NCBI GenBank assembly: GCA_038025085.1
Contig: CM076141.1
Location: 18,664,001-18,728,000 of the forward strand
Reading direction: 5' to 3'
Length of the DNA: 64,000 nt
From: Tetragonia tetragonoides
Taxonomy: Eukaryota > Streptophyta > Magnoliopsida > Caryophyllales > Aizoaceae
Shown here: piece after piece, positions 23,301 through 33,075 of the stretch
How positions within the stretch are numbered: the stretch's first letter is position 1
How the letters are laid out: every line of letters starts with the position of its first letter
Position numbers and translations under genes: made by a program
The notes under the pieces: generated by a model
Seen by the model: only the letters and a program-made list of their open reading frames with translations
Databases searched by the model: none
What the model was told of the DNA's origin: nothing

Positions 23301-24613
23301 TAAATGAAAATGGTGATGAGAAAGAGAGAAACATTCATTGATCACACAATTTTGGCACAAGCAATTCTCTTCCTCACTGCAAAAAATCACTCTCTACAAG
23401 CTGGATCTAAGTCCCCCATGAAGACGGGTTCGCGTGGGCACTTAAACCCTTACCTAGAAATTTTGGCCGCTCAAAAAAATAGGGGGTTCGTGCCCACACC
23501 TATAAAGAGTCCAACCGGTAAAAATGGGATTATTAAGGGGGATAATAGGGTTTAATAGCAATTTATATACAAAATGAAATGGTTAGTGAAAACACTTAGA
23601 AAAAAAAATAATTGAAAGAGAGAGATAAAAGATTACCCTTGCGTAGATCTGGAAATCTCAATCTTCAAAATTAAGTTAGTTAGTACAAACGCCCTTTAGT
23701 TTACACTAACTAGATAAAAAAAGAAGTTTTAGAGGTTAAAAGAAGTTTTTAGAAAAGTTTCAAAAATTGAAGTAAGTTAAAAAAATGATAGGAAAACTAG
23801 AGGGAGAAGGATATTTTAAGAAGTAGAGATGAGAAAGAGGCAAATGGCCTTCAAAATAACTTTTTAAGGTGTATTTATAAGGGGGGAAAGATGGGGGAGA
23901 ATTAGGGTTAGGAGAAATAGAGGGTGAGATTTGATGGTAGGTGGATGGTGAGATGAGGGTTGGGAGAATATGGATGGGAGGGTGACAAACGTCAAATTTG
24001 TGGTGAAGGAAAAAGATGGGAGGAATCTTGTGAGGTGGAAGTGAGTAGGAAAGAGAAAAGATGATATAAGGTGCAAGATAAAATAAAAAAAGGAAAAACA
24101 AAATTAAAATAAAAAATAAATAAGTAAAGGAATAAAAAACGTGGGGGGGGGGAACTTTTTTTTCTTTTTTATTTTTCTTCTCCTTTTTCGGTTGTGAGGA
24201 GAGTAATTTTTTTTTTTTATTTTATTTTTTGGGTGAGGGGTTAATTTATGAAAAATGGAGGGTTCTTTGGTATTTCTACTTATTATTATTATTTCCTTTT
24301 GTCTTTAGCTATTGGATGGGAACATAGAAATATTGTGATGTCATTATGATGTCATGAAATGATGTCATGCATGACATAATAATTCCATTCCTTATTATTT
24401 TTTGTATTTTCTCTTTTATACTCTTTTTTGGATTTTTGCTTTACTTTCTCTTTGGGCTTTGGGCTTTGCTTTGCTAATGGGTTGGGTCACCTTATGGACC
24501 CTAAATGTCCTTTTATCCCAAATGACTTATTTAGTTAGGGTAATTATAGTTAATGCTAATATTAACTGTAGTAATTATTTAAAACAAATACAACTCAAAA
24601 TTTGGCGTCTACA
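20302..24613 (-). mobile_element. Solo giant LTR E- (4.3 kb) nested in element C
   Basis: Read on the minus strand it starts TGTAGACGCC at 24613 and ends GGCCCCACA at 20302, matching the LTR at 5428-9917 along its length. TSD GCTGC at 20297-20301 and 24614-24618. No internal element sequence on either side, so it is a solo LTR. It lacks the 408-bp promoter duplication of E+ and is clearly diverged from it. Short ORFs inside (Phe/Ser-rich near 23760-24100) come from pyrimidine-rich DNA. Confidence 0.9.
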
Positions 24614-24618
24614 GCTGC

Positions 24619-25600
24619 AACCTATAGGCCCCACTCTAGAGCAGAAGCTAAGAGTCGCAATTGGAATGCCAACCAATACTGCAAATATCACCAAGGCAAA
24701 GGGCATGACACAAACAACTGTTGGGCTCTTAAACATGTCATCCAAGACAAAATAGACAATGGCACTCTACCATTATTACCTAAAACTGAAGAAACTGAAA
24801 GTACTGATAACGTCCTGGGTGCCATCAACCATATATATCACAACTGAAGATCCCAAAGATTACTCTCACCTCATTTACAGTGAGGAGATTACTTTGATCT
24901 CGCAAAAGTCTTATGAAGAGGAGTTAGATCGGGGAAAAGGTAAGATGGAAGATGATAGAGATCAGATACAGGAAAGTCTGAGCCGCATAATGAAGGGGAT
25001 TCAAGAAATAAAAGAAAAGGTTGACATCCTAAAAGAACGCACCTCCAAGCGCAGGAATACAGTCATCTTGGCTAAAGAAGAAACTTGGTGGCGTCAGGAC
25101 CTCCTCTACCACAAAATGTCCAAGTATGGATACGTTCGTCCAAGGACTCCTACGTCAAAGCTTCTCCCGTAAGACGGAAATCCATTTCTGAGTTGCACCT
25201 ACTGCGCAGCTGAAGGACACCACATCAATCAGTGCATGCGATTTAAGGGACTAGTCTTACGCTTCATCGATCAAGGAACAATGTGGCCGCCATATACTTG
25301 GACAGTCAGCTGGTGTCGTCATAGTCAGGAACGGTACACCGCTCTCTTTGCACCAATGGAAGCTGTCATGAACGCCTTGGTATGGAGAGGTGACGTTCAA
25401 CCTTGCATCCCTTTGGAAGATGCCAAAGCTGCACAGGAAGAAAATCGTCCTTATTGCAAGTATCACTGAATATTTGGACACCATACAGACGACTGTCTTC
25501 GCCTAAAAGACGACATCCAAGGGGTCATTGACAGAGGAGAAGTTCCACCACCACTGAGGGATGGCGATGTCAATGATGGAGCCTGGAACTAGTTGGCTAC
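24619..25600 (+). pseudogene. gag of element C, zinc-knuckle region (broken)
   Basis: Continues gag after the solo LTR. Three Tat-type knuckles are visible: 'CKYHQGKGHDTNNC' (about 24680), 'CTYCAAEGHHINQC' (about 25197) and 'YCKYH.IFGHHTDDC' (about 25450), each followed by a 'LKDDIQGVIDRGEVPPP'-like tail. Between the first two is a charged helical stretch with heptad-like spacing (QIQESLSRIMKGIQEIKEKV). Stops and frame changes separate the parts. The repeated knuckles would bind element RNA in an intact copy. Confidence 0.7.
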
Positions 25601-25962
25601 GAGTAAGAGCTAGAGGAATCGAGTCAGAGTCCCCAGGTTTTGTCGAGTTAGGATCATAGCTAAATCTTTAGGTTGAGTCTTGAACTGGGAGTGTTCCCCT
25701 TTTTTGCTTTTTCTTAAGTCTGGTTTCTTTTTGACGGGAATTAGAGACCCTCTTCTCTAAACTCATGTGTGCTTATCTTTTTGCAAGTCAATAAAAATTC
25801 CTCTTGCTCATTTCTTCCTTTGTTTAGCTATTGATAAATCCAATGAACTCAAAGTTGCACGAATCATTAACTAATCAATTTAAGCAATGTAAGTAAACTT
25901 CGCAAAGCGAGAATGCAAATTATTTCTTATACAGGAATTTGAGCAGCTGAACTCCCTCAACA
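25601..25962 (+). other. Deletion junction of element C
   Basis: No coding sequence recognised. In element A the same position between gag and integrase holds protease, RT and two RNase H domains (about 16031-17355 and 40736-43200), so several kilobases are missing here. The text 'aattcctcttgctcatttc' is not present in A. Confidence 0.6.
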
Positions 25963-27290
25963 ATGTCACTCCACATACAAAGAAGAAGTGAGCCAGCCTT
26001 CTGCAGCAACCTTGACACAAGTCTAATCATGGCTCCGATCGAAGAAGACCCTTGGTATGAAGACGTCTTCAACTACATCACCAAAGGCACATACCCTTTG
26101 GACGAGCCAATAAGAGCTCAACGGGCCATCCGTCTCTTAGCGGCACAATATATATAATACAAGGGGGTTCTATACAAGAAGTCCCACAATGGAATCCACC
26201 TCAGATGTGTAAACGCCGATTAAGCCGCAGAGATCATAGATGAGGTACACAACGGGGTGTGCGGACCACACATGAATGGTCGAATGCTCTCTAGAAAGGT
26301 CCTACGAGTGAGATACTATTGGACCACTATGGAAAGAGACTGTTACGACTATGTCAAGAAATGCAAGAAGTCTTAGATATATACCAACCTACAGCATATG
26401 CCAGCACCCTCAATGCTCCATAACTTCACATCTCCTTGGCCATTTTCCGCACGAAGAATAGATATCATTGGTAAAATCACCCCTAAGGGCTCTGGAGGAC
26501 ATGAATACATCCTAGTAGCCATAGACTATTTCACCAAATGGGTCGAAGCACATTCCTATGCCGTCCTCACATCCAAACAAGTGTCCAAATTCATAAGGAA
26601 TAACATCATCTGCCGATACGACATTCCGCATGAAATTATTAGTGACCATGGATCCCATTTCAAAGCCGAAACAGCCACCCTACTAAAAAGCTACAAAATC
26701 CAGCACCACAAATTATCCCCCTACCGTCCCCAGACCAACGGCGCAGTAGAAGCCGCCAAAAAACACCTCAAAACTATCATCGAAAAAATGATAGAAAACT
26801 ACAAAGATTGGCCCATAAAACTCTCATTTGCCCTTTGGGGATATCGACGGTCTATAAGATCATCCACAGGAGCAACACCTTATTCCCTAGTCTATAGGAT
26901 GGAAGCTGTGCTACCTATAGAAGTCCAGCTACCCTCCATGCGCGTAGCCTTAGAGGGTGACATTCCAGAAACCCAATGGATGCAAGCCCTTTATGAGGAA
27001 CTCATGTTCACAGATGAAGGACGCCTACGGGCTCTAGACCATTCACACATGTACCAACAACGCATGTCAAGAGCGTTCAACAAAAAGGTCCGACCTCGAA
27101 ACATGAAAGAAGGAGACTTAGTTTGGAAGGAGTTACGTGCACCAGTTACTGACCTTAGAGGCAAATTTAGACCAAATTGGTCCAGTCTGTTCATCATCAA
27201 AGACATCCTTATAGACATTGATGGCATTGAGTTCAGTTAGCTCACCAACATGGACCAACTAAAGAAGTGCTACGTCTATAAAAAAAAAAA
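25963..27290 (+). pseudogene. Integrase of element C (broken)
   Basis: Starts in the RNase H-integrase linker ('RRSEPAFC', 'RAIRLLAAQYI'). The N-terminal zinc domain has 'HMNGRMLSRKV' but reads CKKS where A has CAQC, so the second zinc Cys pair is damaged. The core keeps all three acidic residues: RIDIIG, ISDHGSHF and NGAVEAA. The 'HKLSPYRPQTNGAVEAAKKH' block is typical of gypsy integrases. Stops at about 26156, 26221 and 26374 lie upstream of the longest open part (26398-27240); a further frame break follows near 27240. Integrase would insert element cDNA; it has no partner RT in this copy. Confidence 0.85.
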
Positions 27291-27575
27291 TTTAAAAAAA
27301 GAGATGTGCACAAATTGAACGAACTACGCTGGCCTGATTCCACACTGGATACGTAGGTAACCCTTTTAAGGGGCCCAGCCAAAATCAATCCAAAATTCCA
27401 TTCAACTCATTCAAAAGGATAATTTTTATTCAAACTGAACGAATAAGCTTACATTGCATAAATTGAAAAATTCCTAAAGGTTACAAAAAAAGAAGTGCAA
27501 CTACGAGGGTTTAAGCTAAACAAATTCTTACTACTTTTTTTTTAAAACTAGACTTGCTTTCTAAAGAAAACTACT
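27291..27575. other. Spacer between integrase and antisense gene in element C
   Basis: No gene seen. It carries 'gatacgtaggtaaccc', which recurs after A's integrase ('ggatacgtaggataaccc', about 44633), so this is the shared post-integrase segment. Confidence 0.5.
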
Positions 27576-28980
27576 TTAATCCTTTTTCCCTTTAGAAGGC
27601 TTCGTTGAAGAGTTCTTCTTTGAAGGACCTTGGCTTGAGGACAACTTATGATCGCTTCCTTGAGCTAGGGGTTTGCCTCTTTTCATTACGTGATAGCATT
27701 CCTCATAAGGCCCTTCCTTCCTTTCCTTGCTTCCTGTTCCTGAGTCATACCTAGGTACTAGTTGGTCTCACTTCTCATGACGAAGGGCTCGTCTCGCTTC
27801 TCCATCATTACAGGAAAGCCAATTCAAATAGGTCTCAGAATCTTGAGTTGGGGCAATTACCCGAGGTACTCTCCAGCGATCCCTGCCGCACCAGTATTTT
27901 CCCCAAACCTTAGCAAATTCAGTGGTAAAAGCCAAGGTAGGTTGTCTCGAAGTCTCCTGGCGAGGGATAACCTGCTATAACCCATACTGCCTCATGACCC
28001 TAGAGGGAAAGTAACAAGTACTCCTGTACAGACCCACTATAGTAGCGTGAGGAATAAATTTGCAGCAAGCCACCAAAAAAGTTAAACCCCACCAAGTCAC
28101 GTGCCAACGAATAGCAGGTCCGACATGAAAAAAGGCGTCCCATTCAGCAAGGTTTTTTTCATCATATAGCCTTTTTCTAACCAAGAAGCTAGCGGCAGTA
28201 TAAGTCTTCTTTTTCCAGGCTTGAGAGATACGAGCTATCATCTTCTCTGGTGATTCTATCAGCCTTAGATGCTCGCATAACCAAATTTGAAGCAGCAGGG
28301 GGCTGCCAGAAAAGGCTTCGTGAGGTGAAAATTTCAACCTATCAAGCCCTAAAATAGTTTCTCCTATGACCAGATGCAAAGGAGAGTGCCCTTCAGCCAT
28401 TTGATTCACCACTCGCAACAACGAGGCTCTACCTTGGTTGGAGGACTCTACATTAGCAAACAATAGGCGATTCAACAGGCAAAGTACAAAAGCATGTCGG
28501 CGGCAACGCCTAAATATCGCATTCTGTTCAGAAGAAGGAGCAAACTTTTCATAGATTTGAACTAAGTCCACATCGACACCGAGAATCATGCTTTTGGCTT
28601 CTGCAGATGTCAAGCCTAGAGATTTCCTGTACTGATTACTAAAACCATCCCTCAAATAAGGCACAGTTGGGGGAAGAACATCAGACATATTAGTAATGAC
28701 AACAAATTCTTCAACTAAAGGGCATAATTCAGAGTTACCGAAATGGAAGACGTGCAAGTCTGGGTCCCAATAGTTCAAAGCAAATCAAAGAAGGGGCCAC
28801 AAGATTTTGGTTGGTCTGAGAGCCAAGAAGGTGGAGATATGGTACGGAGCCAGATCTAGTTTATCTTCTATGGTCAGATTTTTAAATCAGGCATTGAATA
28901 GATTTTCAAAGGATTTCACTAAGGTAGAAGCTTTGAGAAATTTGAGAGGGCTAAAGTCTGAAAAAGAGATACGACATTAG
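27576..28980 (-). pseudogene. Antisense gene 2 of element C, plant-mobile-domain/DUF7745-like
   Basis: Runs opposite to the element. The longest open part (27975-28778) has 'YWDPDLHVFHFGNSELCPL', 'RHAFVLCLLNRLLF', 'SPLLLQIWLCEHLRLIES' and 'SRVMRQYGL', the layout of plant mobile domain / DUF7745-type proteins found in transposons and host genes. Homologous text continues upstream past a TGA near 28788 and downstream past a TAG (27975) to a Lys-rich tail ending at 27576. Function is unknown for the family; nuclear roles have been proposed. Here it has its own TATA box (28996) and GC-rich upstream module, 70% open but broken. A has a related copy at 44981-46486. Confidence 0.7.
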
Positions 28981-28995
28981 ACATCCCGTAAATCC

Positions 28996-29003
28996 TATTT
29001 ATA
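28996..29003 (-). promoter_or_regulatory. TATA box of antisense gene 2 in element C
   Basis: On the minus strand the sequence reads GCCTATAAATAGG, about the same as the LTR core promoter of this element (CGCCTATAAATACG at 17881). A GC-rich module lies just upstream (29057-29130), as in the LTR. Confidence 0.6.
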
Positions 29004-29056
29004 GGCAAAGAATCGGGTCAGAAGGAGTCAGAAATCCACAAAAAAGGTCCAAAGCC

Positions 29057-29130
29057 AAAGCCGCCAATGGCTCTGACCAGCGCCGCCAGTGGCCCTCACC
29101 ATTGGCCCAGCGCCGCTAGTGGCCCCCACC
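29057..29130. promoter_or_regulatory. GC-rich palindromic module upstream of antisense gene 2 (C)
   Basis: Repeats of GCCGC/GCGGC core including CCAGCGCCGCTAGTGGC, a 17-mer also present in the C LTR (about 17735). It sits in AT-rich surroundings, 55-130 bp upstream of the antisense TATA box. Confidence 0.6.
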
Positions 29131-29801
29131 TCGGCCTAGTCGACATTTCTCTTTTTGTTCTGGCCCGCCCGCTTCTCTTTTTATTACTCGCAATTTTTAC
29201 CCTTTTCTTTACTTTATTCCCTAAATTATGTCTCACTCCTTACTGCATAACACATTGCATACTTGGAGATCAGACGGGCATAGTCAAGTCATAATAGCAT
29301 TCATATCAAACATATGCATAAAAAGAACAGGAGTTCAAAGTGCTGAAGACCACGGTCTACACATCAAGCCTATATTGTTCAACTGGAGTCATCATCGCCA
29401 TTGCTATCGGCCTCATCCTCAACGGAAGGCCCCTGACCATAGTTCCCGGCCGAGTAATAGAAGGAGCCCTGAGTACCGAACGAGCTATAAATCAGCCTGT
29501 TGTTGTTGGGCCTCATGTCTCGTCCATCATGTACAGGTGCATGCATAGGGATACCTGCCGAAAACTCCGGTCCAAAAAGGCTCTCCGTGGCTTGACTAGC
29601 AAAGTCCGTAGCCACATTCTGATATGAACGCCCAGTCTGAGGCACATCCCATCCAGGAGCATTTGCCCAACCTCCAGCCATAGGGATCACAACAGGTCTA
29701 CTACTCAAAGAAGGGTGAAAACCCGCTGGAGAAAAGATCTCAGGCACAAGAATGCGCGGCATAGAAGGTTCGGGTGCCTCATCAACATGAGGCATGGTCG
29801 C

Positions 29802-30053
29802 TGTAGACAACAAAATTAATGCGTAGGCAAAAATAAGTTGAACAAATATAATTTGTATTGATTTGAATGTATGGGTTACAATCTCTGTATTTTTTATCTG
29901 TTACACTGAACAAATAATATAAATCCTCTGATTATGTCTCCACGTTGACTTTGAGTCGAGGGTCGAATGACTTGATCTCGAGCGAAGCAGTGACGTATCC
30001 TCCGAAAGTTGCGGCGAACAAGTAGATCTGGATTCGAGGGCCTAGGCTTGAAT
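29802..30053 (-). repeat. Truncated 3' LTR of element F
   Basis: Matches 32341-32592 up to 'gggcctaggcttga', then diverges abruptly. U3 and the core promoter are missing. Confidence 0.85.
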
Positions 30054-30089
30054 TTTCATTGCGTTAACAACTTGGTAGGCTCTGGTGCG

Positions 30090-30770
30090 TGGAAGCTTTC
30101 TCCAGATCCTGATTTAATTTTCTTTTAAAGTAGACTTGGTGCTTGTAAGCTTTTTTCAAGTCTTAATACTTTAAACTTCTTCATGTGCAGTTTAAACTCT
30201 TGCTTAGGAGCATTGAAGATGTGGACTTCAAAGTTAGGATAAAGCTTACTCAAAGTCGTTCACCATCAACAACCTTATTGTGTAGGCACTCTGAATAATG
30301 AAGGTGCTAGAATGTACGAGTGTTAAGTCGAAGACATGGTGCTTGGAAGCTTTCTCCACCTCTCTTGAGACTTTGAAATAAACTTAGTGCTTGAGAGCTT
30401 TCTCTAAGTTTTGACGGTTGATGCTTTGAGCTAGACTTGGTGCTTGATAGCTTTCTCCAAGTATTGATATGTGAAGCGTTGGGGTAGACTTGGTGCTTGT
30501 GAGCGTTCTCCGAATCTTGAAGATATGAGTTGAACTTGGTGCTTGGTAGCTTTCTCCAAGTGAAGTTCTGAGAGGATTTGGTGCTTGGGAGCTTTCTCCA
30601 AGTTTTATTGCTTGATGTTTTAAGTTAGACTTGGTGCTTAGTAGCTTTCTCCAAATCTTGATGCGTGAAGTTTTGAGACGTTTGGTGCTTGGGAGCGTTC
30701 TCCAAGTCTCGATGTTTGAAGTGTAAGTTGGTGCTTGTGAGCGTTCTCCAAGTCTTGCCCCTTAGGGTTC
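30090..30770 (-). repeat. Minisatellite in the 3' part of element F
   Basis: About 11 imperfect copies of 'cttggtgcttgggagctttc' followed by 'tccaagt', spaced about 50-62 bp. Located between gag and the truncated 3' LTR. Confidence 0.75.
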
Positions 30771-31040
30771 TTGCCTTGCCCCCAGTGTAGGACTTGCATG
30801 TGATATAGATTTTATCCTAACAGACTGAGGAATGTGAGAGTTTGTCACCCCTTTTCACAGAGATTGCGGCTCAGAAGAAGACATCCCTGAAGAATCATCA
30901 TCACCATCTTCATCTTCTTCGTCTTGAGAAGAACAACCTTTGTGGTTGACGATAAAAGGTTGCATGTCCTCGAAGTCATCATATTCATTTGAAGAAGTAC
31001 AACCCCCATAGTTAGCGATTGTGAGCTCCTTGTCGTGAGC

Positions 31041-32258
31041 TCATGTTGCCAACTCTTGAAAGGTTCGTGGCTTTATTCCTTGGAGTATGTAGACCAAATT
31101 CCATTGCATGCCTTGAATGCACATCTCGACCGCTAAGGTCTCAGTGAGACGATCCTTACACTCAAGGCATAGCGCGCGCCAACGGTCTATATAGTCAACG
31201 ACGAGTTCGTCCTTGCCTTGAATAGTGTTAGTCAGCTCAGTCATGCTGACAACACACCTTGTGTTGTAGAAGTGATCTAGGAACTCTCCTTCCATTTTTT
31301 TCCAACTGTCGATGGATTCCGCAGTTAGATACGTGTACCAGTCAAATGTTGTCTCATTGAGTGAGCAAACAAACTGCTTCACCAAATGGTCGTCATTAGT
31401 CCCAGCGTTGTTGCAAGTCTCTACGAAGTGAGCGACATGTTGCTTGGGATTACCATTTACATCAAACTGTTGAAATTTGGGAGGTTGATAACCAGCAGGC
31501 ATTGCAAACATGTCAATCCTCTTGCTATATGGTTTAGTGTAGAGGTGTGTCCACTGTAAGTCGTTACCAAGCTGAGTCTTTACAACGCTTGCTATCATGT
31601 CATTAATTTGTTCGACAGTAAGAGAGCAGGTGTGAGACTCGTGGTTGCTGTTGTGTCCATCACTTTTAGAAGACTCGCCAGTCTTTTTCTTACTCAATCT
31701 CTTCGTTAAGGAAGCAATATGTTTGGTTTGACGCTTGATTTGAGCGTCCTTCTCCTCGCTATCCTTAGAGAGTTTGTCAAGGAGTTGTCTCATACTTTCC
31801 AGTTGCTCCTCTACAGTCTTAACTTCTGTAGACATAACAGAGACGGCAACGGACTGCGAGGGCTCAACAACTTGTTGGAGCGGAGTGTCTTCGTGTGATG
31901 AACATGTAGAGCAATTCGTGCTGATCCAAATATCCTCCACATGGGGCGATGATCGGAGCGTTAGGTTGATGTGAGTGAGGATCTTATCGACTACATCTTT
32001 TGTACCCTTCTCCCATGATGGTGAAGCAGTCACTTGTTTTGTTTCACCTGTACGCTCGACGCCGAACACAAATATTTCGCGAGACCCTTTAAGAGCTAAC
32101 GAAGGTGATTGAATAATAATGGTGCTAGCAACTTTTGTCATGCTCTTGGTAGCCTTACCAAGTTGATTGTTGGGCGCAACAACATCACTTGTAGACCGTC
32201 GTGCTGCTGATCCAAATGATTTGTAGGGATGCTGAGACATGTTTCTTCTTGATGCCAT
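31041..32258 (-). CDS. gag protein of element F
   Basis: An open frame of 405 codons from ATG at 32258 (MASRRNMSQHP) to TGA at 31041; the frame is open upstream to the PBS without an earlier ATG. Order: basic/Ser-rich N-terminus, a coiled coil around residues 140-200 ('VEEQLESMRQLLDKLSKDSE'), then a retrotransposon gag (capsid) domain over the last 130 residues with 'FVCSLNETTFDWYTYL', 'WKKMEGEFLDHFYN' and 'DYIDRWRALCLECKDRL'. No zinc knuckle. Intact length suggests either a young element or selection. Gag particles of such elements must use RT and integrase from a partner. Confidence 0.8.
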   Translation of the reverse strand: MASRRNMSQHPYKSFGSAARRSTSDVVAPNNQLGKATKSMTKVASTIIIQSPSLALKGSREIFVFGVERTGETKQVTASPSWEKGTKDVVDKILTHINLTLRSSPHVEDIWISTNCSTCSSHEDTPLQQVVEPSQSVAVSVMSTEVKTVEEQLESMRQLLDKLSKDSEEKDAQIKRQTKHIASLTKRLSKKKTGESSKSDGHNSNHESHTCSLTVEQINDMIASVVKTQLGNDLQWTHLYTKPYSKRIDMFAMPAGYQPPKFQQFDVNGNPKQHVAHFVETCNNAGTNDDHLVKQFVCSLNETTFDWYTYLTAESIDSWKKMEGEFLDHFYNTRCVVSMTELTNTIQGKDELVVDYIDRWRALCLECKDRLTETLAVEMCIQGMQWNLVYILQGIKPRTFQELAT

Positions 32259-32317
32259 GTCAGCTGCAGCGAAATTTGATGTGATTTGTTGAGGAGACAG
32301 AGATGAGAGGCAGAGAT

Positions 32318-32335
32318 GTCCCACTGGGCGTGCCA
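32318..32335 (-). promoter_or_regulatory. Primer-binding site of element F (tRNA not assigned)
   Basis: Five bases after the LTR end on the minus strand: TGGCACGCCCAGTGGGA. It starts with the obligatory TGG complementary to a tRNA CCA end. It differs from the tRNA-Arg site of elements A and C, so F is not a derivative of these. Confidence 0.6.
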
Positions 32336-32340
32336 AAATT

Positions 32341-33075
32341 TGTAGACAACAAAATTAATGCGTAGGCAAAAATAAGTTGAACAAATATAATTTGTGTTGA
32401 TTTGAATGTATGGGTTACAATCTCTGTATTTTTTATCTGTTACACTGAACAAATAATATAAATCCTCTGATTATGTCTCCATGTTGACTTTGAGTCGAGG
32501 GCCGAATGACTTGATCTCGAGTGAAGCAGTGACGTATCCTCCGAAAGTTGCGGCGAACAAGTAGATCTGGATTCGTGGGCCTAGGCTTGATCTCAAAATG
32601 AAGAATTGTAATGTAAGTACACCTTGTGATGACTTGGAAGTCTTTGATGTTGTGCTTCTGCAGTTCTTCAATTTGAATGTTCTTGATCGAGGGTCTTTGA
32701 AGACTTGAATCTCGATTAAGGTTGTAAAGGCGGTGGAGGAAATGCTCTGGCAGGGCTATCTGCTTGTAGATAATTTCCAACCTCTAGAATGAAGTCAGAC
32801 TTTGGTATTTATAGAGAGGAACAGGGAGCTCCGATCCATCAACGGGCTTGGTAGTCATGGACTGGCCCAATTTCTTGACTTGGTATTCTTTTCTTGTGGG
32901 TTTGGCCGATTTAACTGTTTATTTGGCCCAACAGGTGTGGGTTGGCCCAGGGGTTAAATATAATCCCATTTTGATGGCTTTTGGGATTAATTAATTAAAT
33001 TAAGTTAAGTATATTTTAACCCAAAATAATTAATTAAATTCAATTAAGGCACTTAATAAATTTTTAGTGCCTACA
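32341..33075 (-). repeat. 5' LTR of element F
   Basis: Minus strand TGTAGGCACT...TTGTCTACA, 735 bp. TATA-like CTATAAATAC near 32803-32812 on the minus strand. Its last 250 bp recur at 29802-30053 with about 3 percent differences. Confidence 0.85.

Larger units (their letters stand above)
29802..33075 (-). mobile_element. Gag-only LTR element F (TR-GAG-like), nested in antisense gene 1 of C
   Basis: Element on the minus strand with TSD GTCGC (29797-29801; 33076-33080). Its 5' LTR is complete (32341-33075); the 3' LTR is reduced to its last 250 bp (29802 to about 30053). It contains one gag gene and, downstream of it, a minisatellite; no protease, RT or integrase. Non-autonomous LTR elements with only gag are known in plants as TR-GAGs. 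The 3.3-kb length and the truncated 3' LTR suggest that an internal deletion followed insertion. Confidence 0.85.

Noticed and set aside
5428..24613. The two giant LTRs as the 5' and 3' LTR of one element
   Set aside because: They are in opposite orientation, clearly diverged, and E- has its own TSD GCTGC, so they are separate insertions.
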